From the NCBI GenBank assembly GCA_030620095.1, contig JAUTXW010004472.1:372001-436000 (forward strand): a stretch of DNA of 64,000 bases. Reading direction: 5' to 3'. This document shows positions 12,797 through 24,138 of the stretch, in pieces. Origin of the DNA: Kuschelorhynchus macadamiae (Eukaryota > Arthropoda > Insecta > Coleoptera > Curculionidae). The stretch's first letter is position 1; the number at the start of each line of letters is the position of its first letter. The notes below the pieces were generated by a model. That model saw only the letters and a list, made by a program, of their open reading frames with translations, was not told where the DNA came from and did no database searches. Made by a program: the position numbers and the translations under genes.

Positions 12797-13839
12797 CGTA
12801 GAACAAAGATCAATCTTTTAAAAAATATTCGTTATGTATTAAAACAGCTGCATATTAATTACCAATAAGATGAGATTTTACCATCAGGATAAAATATCAG
12901 GAGGTAGGGGCATCCCCTCATCCTTCCTGTATGTCCGACCCTGCATCACTCTCATTAAAATTGTACAGGGAGTGTGCAAGAAAACAGAATTTAATTTTTT
13001 GCCAAAACGGCTTTGTTTAATTGGGAGAGGGTTAAATTAATTACTTTGTATATAGTGTACAAAAATAAGAGCCATTCAATCTATTAGAATAATCGTTAGT
13101 TACCCCCTCGTGCAACAAAATTAGGGATTTACAAAGATTTTTCGAAAATTTCTTTGATATTTTTCCTAAACTCTAGATTTTATATTTTCCATAAGATCAC
13201 TAAGATGAAACTATACAAATATTAATATAACATAAGGTTTAATCCATCCCTGCGTAGTTTAACTGTTAATAAAATCGCGGAACTCGAGGTCGCGGTTATG
13301 GTAATAGCATAAACCCAGATGGTACAGTGACCAAGTGCCCAGTTCGTTCACCTATCGATATAGTAGTAGGAGTACTATCTCTTGTAACTTGTACCTATAA
13401 TTCTTCAGTATATATGAGTGTCTAGATGCTAGATAGGCTACATTTAGAAAGTTCACGTGCATTAGTTACAACTGGCAATTAGCATAATCTATTTTAGCAT
13501 TTACACGATATGCACTGCTTGTCATATGCAGAGGCGGTAATAAAATATGTGTTTAACAAGAAGAATAGGTATATTATTAATAGTTATTTACTGTAATAGG
13601 AACGTTCCTCTATGTTTAGAAAATCTGAAGAATCTTTATTAAAAAATGTCCACCAACTATTTGCAAATCTTAACACGCCGTATTCTATAACTCCACAAGA
13701 GTGGAAAATTACAAAGTAGTCCAAACAACTGAAATGAAAACTGACTGTAATAACAGAAGGACGTAACTACAACAAAAACAAAGGAATAGGTTTCTTAAGG
13801 CTTCGTGCGAAATTGTTTAGCAAAGAAATATATTCAGAT
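12797..13839. other. unassigned AT-rich spacer
   Basis: I see no supported gene or repeat boundary. Confidence 0.5.
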
Positions 13840-14076
13840 CATTGGTGTATATAAGGGGGGGGGCACTTTTATTTAAGCTGCAATGATAGAAATACTATAA
13901 AGTAAGGCTTTTTTCGAAATCGGAAGGCAAAACCCTCCTCCAGAGCCAATTTTATCTACAAGTGAAATAAAGTAATTACCTTTTTTTTTGGTTGTTCATA
14001 TTATCAAATTTTTATCTTCTCAACCCCCGTCCCCCCATCCCCCCCTCCCGAGAAGCAATTTCTATATACACCACTG
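13840..14076. mobile_element. hAT-like MITE with CAnTGGTGTATATA ends
   Basis: The left end, CATTGGTGTATATA followed by a G-run, is matched in inverted orientation by a C-run followed later by TATATACACCACTG at the right end. This gives terminal inverted repeats of about 14 bp with one mismatch and a total length of 237 bp. It has no coding capacity. CAGTGG-type ends are common in non-autonomous hAT elements. An exact 8-bp target duplication could not be fixed by eye. Confidence 0.6.
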
Positions 14077-14895
14077 ATATTCGCGGATAATTTCTACGGT
14101 ATATATTTAGGATGAGAAAGCAAATATTTGCCTAAATTAGAAGTTACAACTAAAAGATTATTTTGAATATATTCGTATTTTCCTTTTTTTGAAATTGAAT
14201 CCTTCTCAAATATTTTTCACAAGGCATCGTTAAAATTATTTGCGACAACTCTTAATAACCCTCAAAAAAACCTTTATTGCGAAAATCCTTAATAGTCTAG
14301 CAAAGAGCGTCAAAAACAAAGAAAGTTCTCTTATAAAAGACCATAGAACAGATTTTAGTTTTTAAAGGTAAGTGTGCCATGAATTCTATGTTTACTGTTT
14401 GTTTGCCATATCACAAATTGTAAATGTGACGTTTTAAAACTGACAATGTATTACGGGTTATAAGTAATTATAGTGCTTCCTGGTTTTTTAAGGTAACGTA
14501 TGCAATATTTTCCTCCCTTAATAAGCAAAAATATAACAATGTTGTCATCATTTTTGGAATCCAAAGAAAGGCGCAGTAGTACCATTACTTAAAGGCTAAG
14601 TAGGGCATGTATTCGAACAAAAGTGAATGAAACGTTTGTTTTCAACTCCCTTCTATTTCTGTTTTTTTTTAATTGCATTATTTCTTAATGTTGGTAAAAC
14701 AGTATATCTTGCTTCTTTTTAGCAAACGATTTATTTAAACAACTTTTTTAACTCATTTTGGAACTGTAGGTTTACTGTATTGTAAAATTCTCTTGTCAAA
14801 AATAGATACCTATTTTTTTTTTTCAATTTTGGGCGGGTTTTTTTGTAGATACATAATATAGAGAGATAAGAGAAGTTCTCTATGAAGCTGGGGAC
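14077..14895. other. unassigned AT-rich spacer
   Basis: No recognisable feature. Confidence 0.5.
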
Positions 14896-15262
14896 TAGGG
14901 ATGGGCACCTTATCGATATTTCGATAGTTATCGATAGGTAAGCGACATATCAAATAAGAGGTAAATACAAAAATATTAGTACATCGATAAGTGCTGAAAG
15001 AGAGCCATAACATTTATACAAAGGTGAGGAACTTTTTTGCTCTCTGATTTGTTTGAGAATAAATTATGCATCATATGTTTATGAAAGTGACGACCTTTTT
15101 TTGCTCTTCAATAGATTTAGATTCCAAACTGCCTTTGTCGTAAATATCGATAGGTAGCAATGAACTATCGATAGACAGCAATATCTATCGATAACTTAAT
15201 TTTATCGACTAAATTTTCACATGTATAAGCGATAGGTAAATTCTATTATCGCCCATTCCTGG
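14896..15262. mobile_element. MITE with TAGGGATGGGC ends and five TATCGATA octamers
   Basis: TAGGGATGGGC at 14896-14906 is mirrored by GCCCATTCCT at 15251-15260, flanking imperfectly inverted arms. TATCGATA occurs exactly at 14911-14918, 14929-14936, 15145-15152, 15166-15173 and 15186-15193. TATCGATA is the core of the DREF-binding DRE known from Drosophila; any regulatory effect here is inference. It is non-coding. Confidence 0.6.
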
Positions 15263-15269
15263 TAATAAT

Positions 15270-15420
<151 letters not shown>

Positions 15421-15799
15421 GGGTTTCAACGAATCTATTAGAGAGGCCATAACTTTTAAAGTATTTGAAGTATCAAAAAGAAATTTTGTATGGTTAAATG
15501 GTACATAATAAGGAGAGTTTTCGCATATTTTTCAATTTCCGGTCACTTCCGGATTAACCGGAAATGACTCAAGTTTGGATTTTTTTAAATTGAACACTCT
15601 GTATATTTTTCCATTTTTGGATTCCTGAGACGCCTACTTGATTTTTTATAGTCATTTTTAAAATTGCATCTAGGTGGCCATGACCAGACGCAAATAAATC
15701 TAAGGACCTGAAATGATGACAGAATTTTCAATAGACGAGCACTTTTTGAAAAGAGGATTTTTTTCTTCTTTTCTTCTTTAAGTAAAATTAAGTAAAATT

Positions 15800-16450
15800 A
15801 ATCACGAACTGGGTTTAAGTCATGAATCGGCTAGAAAAATATTAAAGAAACACTGATATCGAGCTTTTAAGTGCCAGTTACACCAACATTTGTATCCTGA
15901 CGATGGCGATAGACGGGTATTGTTTTGTGATTGGTTGCTCCAAAATTGTAGAATTGACCCAAATTTTATCAACTTTATCTTATTTTCTGACCAATCCAGA
16001 ATAATGGTATGTTTAACAAGCAAAACACTCGTTACTGGGCTCAACAAAATCAACATGAAATGAAAGTAGGAAATTTTCAAGGAAGTCAATGTCTGGGCTG
16101 GTGTCGTTGGTAACAGAATAATTGGACCAATTTTATTTCAAGTTGAACATCTTAATGATCTACCTTAGAAGTTTTACGCCGAATTTACTTCCAGCAAGAT
16201 GGAGCACCGCCTCACAATACCAGAGAAGCTCTTAATTATTTAATTGAACATTTCAATAATAAAGTTATTGCCACCAATGGCCCAATGAGGATATGTTAAA
16301 GAAACAGTCTATGTAACAGCTGTAGCCACTCTTGAAATCTTAGAAGAAAGGATTATACATGTATTTAGAAGTATTATGTCTCAAATGCTGCAAAACGTGT
16401 TGAGAGAAGCAATTGACCGAGCGGAAATCACCAAAATGTACCTACTTACC
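15800..16450 (+). pseudogene. Tc1/mariner-superfamily transposase relic (DDE_3 type)
   Basis: Plus-strand translation with frame slips gives, in order: an HTH-end motif (GLSHESARKILKKH); FCDWLLQN; LFSDQSRI, corresponding to the first catalytic block SDE-x-x-F; VNVWAGVVGNRIIGPILF, the very conserved VWxG block; and FQQDGAPPHNTREALNYLIEHF, the second catalytic Asp block. The third block is not recognisable. Several stops and indels are present. It resembles the element at 58382-61314 (same NVWCGV...GPHIF and FQQDG-x-PAH motifs), so both belong to the same broad clade. Upstream DNA from 15420 carries 'ccggtcacttccgg', typical of the 5' region of such elements, but no terminal repeat was fixed. 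Confidence 0.75.
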
Positions 16451-16825
16451 AACAAATAAGAGTTAAAGAAGAGAGCCCATTTAATTAATATTATGGATCA
16501 TATACATTACCTATAAATTTTCTTTAGTCTCTGCATTGCATAAAATATTTCAATCACACCTTAAAGTGTACAAAGCTTAGTCATTCATTTACTTTTAAAA
16601 AATGACATATGTAAAGTCATTATTTCTTCCTACACGTACGAGCATTACATGCAGATGAAAAACACTTCCCTGTACGATTTACATAATTGACAAAAGCCAC
16701 TGGGATCCGAAGTAGGTTATTAATACAAATTGTAGGCACAACCCTGTCTTTTGTTAGAAATTCTTGTGGGAAGTAGAAAAATCACCTGTGTCATAATCCC
16801 AAGATATGTCAGCATACCATTCAAT
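16451..16825. other. unassigned spacer
   Basis: AT-rich DNA between the transposase relic and the next family G block. No feature seen. Confidence 0.5.
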
Positions 16826-17244
16826 TAGTTACTTCCCTCGTAAAAGGGAAGAAATGTAATCGTGAAAAAATCACCCTCCCAAGTTTTTACAGATTTTCAA
16901 GTTTTAGGGTCACTAGATGCCAAAAAAACATGTTTTGTCGATTACGTCGTCTGTCTGTCTGTCTAACTATTTATACGATTGACCTCGAATGTTGTTGAAT
17001 TAAGGGTTCAGGTTAAGTCAAAAATTAAGGGTCATATGAGGATGACCTGGTAACATTTTGGTAAATATCGGATGAAAATGGCTACCTAGTAAAATGTTAA
17101 AAAAATTATTACTAAAAAACTATTTATCTAATTTACCTCAAATTTTGCCGAAAAATTAAGTATTACATAAAAAAAATTTTGATACGAATCCAATGTGGCG
17201 AAACAAAATGGCGGCCTAGTGAACGAATTATTTTTAAAAAACTA
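16826..17244 (+). repeat. family G repeat, copy 3 first part
   Basis: The head 'cttccctcgtaaaaggga' and 'gtgaaaaaatcaccctcc' begin this copy. A 'gtcgtctgtctgtctgtc' block and a GGTAACATTTTGG subunit follow. AAAATGGCGGCC lies near 17206-17216. The copy is cut at TA 17243-17244 by the Tc1-like element and resumes at 19916: 'aaaaaac-TA' joins 'TA-cttatctaat', restoring the 'aaaaaactacttat' seen in other copies. Confidence 0.85.
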
Positions 17245-17699
17245 CACTCAGTTCCAAAAAAAATGACCCACTTAATTTTTGACCCAAGTTCAATGTCTTA
17301 TATCTTCTAAACCAGTGGATCGATTTTGAACAATTTATTTTTCGGAGGTAGGTAATACCTTTGTCTTTTAGCAAAAATGAAACAAATGAAAAAAAAATCC
17401 AAAGATTCTTGGATAATAATACAAAAACTAGAACTATTATTTTTTGCTATTTTTTGACTGCCCAGTGTATTAGTTAACGATTCGTATAGAAACTATTTAC
17501 ACCCTATATGAAAGATCTTTTTTGTGAGCATTTTGTTTTTTATTCATCGACTTATCTCTAAAATTGACCGAATTACCGCTTTTTTGCTGAAACCTTACCA
17601 GCTGCATAGTTGTTAATGGAAAAACCTAGGGTATGTTTTTTTTAACTTAAAATAACAATAACTGGACAAGAATTTGAAAAATGTGCTTAGTACCGAATA

Positions 17700-17957
17700 T
17701 TGGCTTCTCTATAGCTACTCTGAGAGCTTCTTATCTTGTAGCATACTCAAAATTAAGTTTTTTATTCTTTCCATTGGTATACCGTCCCATTCTTGATGTT
17801 GATCTGCCGATTCTGCTAGGCTCTCCAGAGACCGTTCGCGAGAACGTACCCTTCCTAATTTATTCCACAAATATTTTACTGCATTCATATCGAGGCTTCT
17901 CGCCGGCGCTATAATGTAGCGATACCTGCAGTTTCGCACTATTGGTAGGGTATACAA
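17700..17957 (-). pseudogene. inverted duplicate of Tc1-like transposase C-terminus
   Basis: The minus strand reads ARSLDMNAVKYLWNKLGR, then LESLAESADQHQEWDGIP and IKNLILSM. This is the third catalytic block and C-terminus of Tc1-type transposases (SPDLNPIEHLWDELGR, then LQEAW..IP...I..LI.SM). The catalytic Glu position reads Lys. It lies inside the left arm of the element at 17245-19915 and matches, in inverted orientation, the plus-strand copy at about 19030-19258. It has no N-terminal part, so it never was a complete gene in this position. Confidence 0.8.
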
Positions 17958-18199
17958 CTGGACATTATCCTAAGTCAGAATATGCAGAACGATATTCAGG
18001 TAAATTCGTAATCAGCGACAAAAACTGAACTTAAAACCCTATGAGTCTTTTTTAATAGAACTGGAAATTATGTATTAAAAATCTTAGCTAGCGGATGGAC
18101 TATGACGGATAATAATCGACTTTGGAAAAACAATTGCCGTTGCCATGGCAATTAATTTGTTATAGTCTACCGTATTTGTCAGTTATGTATTTCACTAAC

Positions 18200-19258
18200 T
18201 TCATGATTGTTATTTTTTATACGAAAAAAAGTTTTAGTGATAAAATACCCCAAATTACTCCCGAACAAACGGCAAGATTAGTTGCTTTAGTAAATGATAG
18301 GCGTAGTCAACGCTACGCCGGTCGTGCTGTGGGGGTCCCTGCAGCTACATCTGGTAGAGCGATCCTGAAATATGAACAAACAGGGAGCATCGCTCGGAAG
18401 GTGGGTTCTGGTTGCCCTCGAAAAACCTTCCCTAGAGATTATCGCTTTTTGAGACTGCGGATTTTACGAAATCGATCGAATATGGCTGTGAAAGTTCAAG
18501 AAGATCTTCGCCAAATTCGAGATGTTATAGTGAGTAAGTAGACGGTTTGTAGACATCTTGCCAAAATGAACTAGGCTAGGAGGCCTGCAAATTGCCTAAA
18601 TTGCTACCTCAACATCGTGCTGCTCGGAGATACTTCGTACAACATTATAGAGAATGGACTAATCGTGAATGGTCAAATGTCCAGTTTACTGATAAATCAA
18701 GGTTTTGCCTTAATGTGATAGATGGGAGGAAAAAGTTATGGAAAAAGAACTGGCGAAAGATTCAATCAATCTTTTATAACAGAATGCGATAATTTTAACG
18801 GTAGTTGAGTTCTGGAGTGGGGTGGGATTTCCATGAATAGACGTACACCCCTTCATGTTTTTCCCATTAGACAGTCAATGACAGTCCAAATTTACATCAA
18901 TGACATTTTAGAGCAGTATGTGTTACCTCTTGCTGATCTAGATGGTAACAATTTTATTCTGATGCAGGATAATGCCCGACCGCATACCGCAGCAATAGTG
19001 CAGAGTTCCTAGAAACCGCGGGTATAGCCACATTACAGTGGTCTGCGAGAAGCCCCGATATGTATGCAATAAAACATTGTGGGACGAAAGAAGGGTGCAT
19101 TCACGCAAAAGACCTCTTGAAAACCTAGCAGAATTGGCAGATGCGTTATAAGAAGAATGGTACCGGATACCAATGGAAAAAATAAGAAACCTAAGTCCAA
19201 GTATGGCACGCAGATTAGAAGCTCTGAGAGTTCCTACAGAAGGCAATACTCGGTACTA
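18200..19258 (+). pseudogene. Tc1-like (DD34E-type) transposase, broken
   Basis: At 18241-18541 an N-terminal paired-type HTH is visible: ITPEQTARLVALVNDRRSQR, AGRAVGVP, then a GSGCPRKT motif resembling the GRPR linker. After a stop, 18592-18792 gives RRYFVQHYREWTNREWSNVQFTDKSRF with the first catalytic Asp (TDESRF in relatives). Around 18960-19000 a frame contains the DNARPHTA-like second Asp block. Around 19035-19240 follow ARSPDMYAIKH, LENLAELADAL and EEWYRIPMEKIRN. Multiple stops and frameshifts make it inactive, and the third acidic residue is lost here too. It belongs to the element at 17245-19915. Confidence 0.85.
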
Positions 19259-19915
19259 AGCACATTCTTCAAATTCTTTTTTATCCAGTTATTATTTTGT
19301 GTTAATAAAAAAGTTTTATAAAATTCATATCATTTTTATTTTATTAGAATATCACTTCTGAAAAATTAATTAAGTAGGTGCCTTGGCAAAATGCCAGGTT
19401 ACAATAAAAAAGCTGTAATTCAGACATTTTCAAGACAAATTAATGAACAGAATATGAATGGCGTTTCATCTAGAGTGTAAGAATAGTACACAGGATGAGT
19501 CAAAAAACAGGAAAAAAAGCAATATTTAAGTTTTTCTATTAACATTCTTGTTGGCAAAGTTTCAGCAAAAAAGCTGTAATTCGGTCAATTTTAAAGATAA
19601 GTCGATGAATAAAAAACAAAATGCTTACAAAAAAGGGTCCTTCGTATAGGGTGTAAAAAGGATCTATACGAATCCTCAACTAATATACAGGGCAGGTCAA
19701 AAAATAGCAAAAAAGCATGGTTCGTGCTTTTTGACTATTACTTATTATCCGAGAATCTTTGAGGACATTTTCATTTGTTTCATTTCTTCTAGAAGACAAA
19801 GGTATTATCTACATACGAAAAAAAAAATTCTTCAAAATCGGTCCAGTGGTTTGAAAGGTAAGACATTAAATTTGGGCCAAAAATCAAGTGCGTCACTTTT
19901 TTTTGGAACTGCGTG

Positions 19916-20709
19916 TACTTATCTAATCTACCCCAAATTTGCGAATCCAAGATAGCGAAACAAAATGGCGGCTTAATAAAATATAATGTCAAATTGTATG
20001 CAAGATTTAACTTTGATATAGGGATGAAGTGGTACGAATTCAAATACAAACTGGCAGCCGAATAGAATATTTGTAATGATTTAAAAAAATCATCCTCCCA
20101 GGTTTTTACAGATCATCACCTTTTAGAGTACCTGGATGCCAAAAGGCATGGCTTTTTAATTCCGTCGATTTGTCTGTCGGTCTGTCAAATCGCCGCATAG
20201 TCTACTTACCCGATTAACATCAAATTATGGTCAAATATATAATATTGTAATGATATGCTAACATTTTGGTCTACAGCGAAGCGGAGCAAAATAGCGGCCT
20301 AGTGAATTATTAAAAAAAATATTACTAAAAAACTGATTGTCCATTTTACCTGTAATTTTGCACAAAAGTTAACTGTTCCCAAGGAATGAACTGGTAACAT
20401 TTTGGTTTGAATCGAAGGCAGAAAAAAATGGCGGACAAATAAAATATTTAAAATATCAACCTGAACAAACTACTTATTAGATTGATTTTAAATTATGTGT
20501 AAGAATTAAGTCTGATGTAGAGAGAAACTGGTGAAATTCTGGCACGAATTCAAGATGGCCGAACAAAATAGTGGTCAGATAAAACGTTTAAATAATTAAC
20601 TAATTTTTTTTTATTTAAATGATTCTGCACCAATATTAGATGTGATATAAGAATAAACTGATAAAATTTTGGTACGAATTCAACATGACGGAACAAAATG
20701 GCGGTCTAA
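19916..20709 (+). repeat. family G repeat, copy 3 second part
   Basis: This continues the interrupted repeat after the Tc1-like insertion. Subunits with CAAAATGGCGGC near 19962-19975 and related motifs near 20290, 20430, 20565 and 20698 repeat at roughly 140-200 bp. A second head-like block ('aaaaatcatcctccca', 'gtctgtcggtctgtc') at about 20085-20190 shows that at least two partial units lie in tandem. It is cut at 20709 by the LTR retrotransposon. Confidence 0.8.
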
Positions 20710-20945
20710 TGTAATACTTAGGGTTGAAACAAAGGGTAGCAAAATGAAACTACATGTTCACCTTAACATTACCCAAAGTATATTCTCAATCTTTTTTTAA
20801 AATGCAATCTAATTGCCATATACGCTCGGGAAGGTGGTTGACCTGCTGACATAGCAAAACAGGTTATTGCGTGGTTGCCCATTATTGCAACAAGTTGAAT
20901 TTGATACAATACATTTTATATAGGGTGTTTTCTCTATATATTACA
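20710..20945 (-). repeat. 3' LTR of the gypsy-type element
   Basis: 236 bp, TG...CA ended, identical by eye to 26595-26830. In element orientation it follows the purine tract GGGGAGG. It supplies the 3' end of the transcript. Confidence 0.95.
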
Positions 20946-20952
20946 CCTCCCC
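20946..20952 (-). other. polypurine tract (plus-strand primer)
   Basis: On the minus strand GGGGAGG lies immediately upstream of the 3' LTR. This is where plus-strand DNA synthesis is primed in LTR elements. Confidence 0.75.
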
Positions 20953-21047
20953 GGGCAATTAAAAGAATTTCAATTTATTTTCAAAATTTGAAATTCGTAA
21001 ATAAAATACAATTACTAGAGACAAATGTTACAATACACTATTTAAAC

Positions 21048-21049
<2 letters not shown>

Positions 21050-21078
<29 letters not shown>
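21050..21078. repeat. 29-bp T run (A run in element sense)
   Basis: A homopolymer lies between the end of pol and the 3' LTR. It is an A-run in the element's RNA. Such runs are also places where assemblies misjudge length. Confidence 0.9.
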
Positions 21079-21080
<2 letters not shown>

Positions 21081-21259
21081 TGTCTTATTTATCTAAATAT
21101 ATGAAAAGAAAAATAAAAACTCAGATATAAGAGAAGGAAAATAGCGTCATATAGTGAAAGTAGGAAAGAAAATAGAGAGGTCTTTTAGAAAAAGGTTAAA
21201 AGAAAATACATGCAATAGTATAGTAATATAGAGCCCTTATTATTATAACTTAATTTTAA

Positions 21260-24115
21260 TTAGCTATTATACAACTTAGTTCTATTTTTATGGACTAAAA
21301 TATGTTTCTTATCTTTAATTATTTTTACATTTGGTGCAACATCTTCTACCACTAAATATGGCCCCAGGAAGCAAGGGCTGGTAATTTTATCACCAGTTTC
21401 GTTTTTGATTAAAACTCTATCGCCCTTTTTATACTGAATGGGGTTTACTTTTAAATCAAAATTTTCTTTTCTTTTAGATTTAGAAAGTATTAAGTTATTT
21501 CTTGCATCATTTTGAGCTGTTTGTAACCTATATTTTAATTCAATGGGGTAGTTATCAAAATTATAAATAGGATCAACTTCATTATTTAAATTATTTGGTA
21601 ATTGGCATTTTTTTCCAAAAACTAGTTCAAAGGGAGAGTATTTGGTTTCCGTATGTACTGCAGTATTATAAGAAAAACACCAGTACGGAAGCCATGTGCT
21701 CCATGCAGAATCATGGTTTTGAGTTTGAATTCTCAAATAAGCACCTAGAACTTTGTGAGAGGCCTCTAAACTCCCGATACTCTCGTGATGATACGCCGTA
21801 GAATGAATCTGTTTTATACCTAACAAGTTACATGTTTCTGCCATAGTGTGAGAAATAAACTCGGTACCCCTATCTGAAGCAATTTCCTGAGGGATACCAT
21901 ATCTTAAGATAAAGTTATCCACCAAAGATCTTGCCACAGATACGGAATCCTTGTTTTTAAGAGGGTAGGCCTCTACATATTTTGTTAACTCACACTGAAG
22001 TGTTAAAATATAAACAAATCCATTTACGTCTACCGGAAGTGGACCAACAATATCTAAATATATTTTTTGAAAAGCTGTTTCAGCTGTAGTAGTTATTACC
22101 ATTGGCTCTCTAGTATAATGATTCGAATGTTTTTGTCTTTGACACATGTCACACCTTTTTACAAAATTTCGAACATCACTATCCAGACCTGGCCAAAAAT
22201 AATACTTTTTAATATTATTTGTCATTCTATTTATTCCAGCGTGACCACTGGTTGGTAGTAAATGAAAATCATTAAGGATTACTCTTTTTTCGTCTTTGTC
22301 CATTACTTTTTTAATACCTTTTACAACATTTATACGGGGGCCCCTCCAATTAGTATAATTTTTTATTTTACTACCAATAAATTTAATAAACTCTGTATTA
22401 TCATTATTTTTATTAATAACTAATTCTTTAATTTCAGCCTTTTTACTTATTTCTACCAAATCTTTCACCATTTCGTCTCGCGCCAATGGTGATAAAGCTT
22501 TTTGGTCTAAGTATAAGGTAAAATGTAATGGAATATAATAAAAGTCTCCCACTTGTTGAGTGACATCTTTTGACCATTTTTTAATTTTTAAGGATGGTAT
22601 TATAATTAATTCGGTACAGTTAGTGGGTTGCTTAAGAATTTCCACAATATTCGGGTGATCAAGCCAAATATTTTCAGTACTTTTCTTAATTAACTCGTCT
22701 TCCTGTCCGTCTCTACGTTTACTCTGTGCTCTGGTTAAAACTGCAATCATACCTTCATTCATATCTTTTAATTCGTTTGAGGACAAGATTATTCTCGATA
22801 AAGCATCGGCTGTAACATTATCTTTTCCTTTGATATATTCGATATAAAAGTCATATTCTTCTAGACACAAACGAAATTTTGTCAATCTGCTACCAGGGTC
22901 TTTTTGCGTAAAAAGATAAATTAATGGTTTGTGATCGGTTAAAATTTTGAAACGACGGCCATACAGATATGGTCGAAAATGCTTTACAGCCCAATAAATT
23001 GCTAAAAGTTCTTTATGTATAGTAGGGTAGTTAATTTCTGCTTTATTTAAACTACGACTAGTGAACGCCACTGGTTTATTATTTTTATTTGATAACACTG
23101 CTCCTATAGCAAAAGCAGACGCATCTGTTTGCAAAATAAATTCATTTTCATTCGAAAAATCGGGATAATCTAACACCGGATGCTTAATCAGCGAATTTTT
23201 AAGACAATTAAAAGCTTTATCACATTCGTCCGTCCACTCAAACCTAGCGTATTTTTTACATAATTTATTTAGAGGAACTGTAATTTCTGAAAAATGTGGT
23301 ATAAATTTTCGATAATAATTGGCAAAAGCCACGAAGCGTTTAACTTCATCTGCCTTTTTTGGAATAGGATAATCTTTTAAAGCTTTTATTTTATCAGGGT
23401 CAGGTGATATTCCTTCAGAACTTATTATATGACCCAGATACAGAATTTCTTTTTTCAAAAAATCGCATTTAGCAGGATTTAATTTTAGGTTTACTTTTCG
23501 CAATCTAGAAAAAATATCTATTAGATTTTTATTGTGTTCATTAAGGTTTCTGCCAAATACTATAAGATCATCAAGATAAACAAAGCACTTTTCGTAATTT
23601 AAGCCCGCCATCGCTATGGTCATTAACCTTGAAAAGGCACTAGGGCTAATTTTTAACCCCATTGGTAACCTTCGCATTTGCCACTGACCGCGATCTGTAG
23701 TGAAAGCTGTGTATTTTCTGCTTTCTTCCTCTAATTCGACCTGATAATAGCCCTGGCTAAGATCTAGATGTGAAAAATAAAGTGCACCTGCTAGGGAGTC
23801 TAAAATATCGACTACACTCGCAATCGGAAATTTGATATCTAATATATATGGGTTCAAAAATCTGTAGTCCAATACTAACCTAGCTCTTCCCTCATTCGTA
23901 TCGTTTTTCTTTGGTACAAGCAACAAAGGTGAAGACCACTCACTCTGCGCACTCTCAATTATTCCATCCTGACACATTTGAGAAATTTGCCTATTTATTT
24001 CCTCTTTATGTACTTGAGGTAACCTATATGGCTTTCTATAGACCGGCTGAGTATCTGGTTTAACTTGAATTGACTGTTTATATAAATTAGTAACTGTAAG
24101 CTTATCTCCTGGCAT
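21260..24115 (-). CDS. pol: Pol: reverse transcriptase, RNase H and integrase
   Basis: This 951-codon open frame copies the element's RNA into DNA and inserts it in the nucleus. RT: LDLSQGYY with catalytic Asp118, LPMGLKISPSAF at 150-161, YLDD at 180-183. RNase H: D331 (QTDAS), E369 (HKELLA), D394 (TDHKPL), D437 (ADALSR). Integrase: zinc-binding H618, H625, C655, C658; catalytic D688, D748 and E784, with 35 residues between the last two (D,D35E). The C-terminal GPY module near 915-925 includes FLGPYLVV. All catalytic residues are present and no stop interrupts it. The annotated Met is only the first one after a frame change: homologous sequence continues upstream (IFHMPGDKL), so the native protein starts earlier, in the protease region. 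Length fits mdg1/412-type pol. Confidence 0.95.
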   Translation of the reverse strand: MPGDKLTVTNLYKQSIQVKPDTQPVYRKPYRLPQVHKEEINRQISQMCQDGIIESAQSEWSSPLLLVPKKNDTNEGRARLVLDYRFLNPYILDIKFPIASVVDILDSLAGALYFSHLDLSQGYYQVELEEESRKYTAFTTDRGQWQMRRLPMGLKISPSAFSRLMTIAMAGLNYEKCFVYLDDLIVFGRNLNEHNKNLIDIFSRLRKVNLKLNPAKCDFLKKEILYLGHIISSEGISPDPDKIKALKDYPIPKKADEVKRFVAFANYYRKFIPHFSEITVPLNKLCKKYARFEWTDECDKAFNCLKNSLIKHPVLDYPDFSNENEFILQTDASAFAIGAVLSNKNNKPVAFTSRSLNKAEINYPTIHKELLAIYWAVKHFRPYLYGRRFKILTDHKPLIYLFTQKDPGSRLTKFRLCLEEYDFYIEYIKGKDNVTADALSRIILSSNELKDMNEGMIAVLTRAQSKRRDGQEDELIKKSTENIWLDHPNIVEILKQPTNCTELIIIPSLKIKKWSKDVTQQVGDFYYIPLHFTLYLDQKALSPLARDEMVKDLVEISKKAEIKELVINKNNDNTEFIKFIGSKIKNYTNWRGPRINVVKGIKKVMDKDEKRVILNDFHLLPTSGHAGINRMTNNIKKYYFWPGLDSDVRNFVKRCDMCQRQKHSNHYTREPMVITTTAETAFQKIYLDIVGPLPVDVNGFVYILTLQCELTKYVEAYPLKNKDSVSVARSLVDNFILRYGIPQEIASDRGTEFISHTMAETCNLLGIKQIHSTAYHHESIGSLEASHKVLGAYLRIQTQNHDSAWSTWLPYWCFSYNTAVHTETKYSPFELVFGKKCQLPNNLNNEVDPIYNFDNYPIELKYRLQTAQNDARNNLILSKSKRKENFDLKVNPIQYKKGDRVLIKNETGDKITSPCFLGPYLVVEDVAPNVKIIKDKKHILVHKNRTKLYNS

Positions 24116-24138
24116 ATGAAATATATTTGAGAATTTGA

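Larger units (their letters stand above)
17245..19915. mobile_element. Tc1-like element with very long inverted arms
   Basis: Both ends are defined. The left end starts CACTCAGTTCC after TA 17243-17244; the right end finishes GGAACTGCGTG before TA 19916-19917. Flanking family G sequence rejoins cleanly across the TA, so this is a real insertion. The left arm (17245 to about 18020) and right arm (about 18925-19915) are inverted, diverged copies of each other. Both include the 3' end of the transposase gene as well as non-coding DNA. Only the right-hand copy continues into the rest of the transposase. Most Tc1-like elements have repeats of tens to a few hundred bases, so arms carrying coding sequence are unusual. 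Confidence 0.85.
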
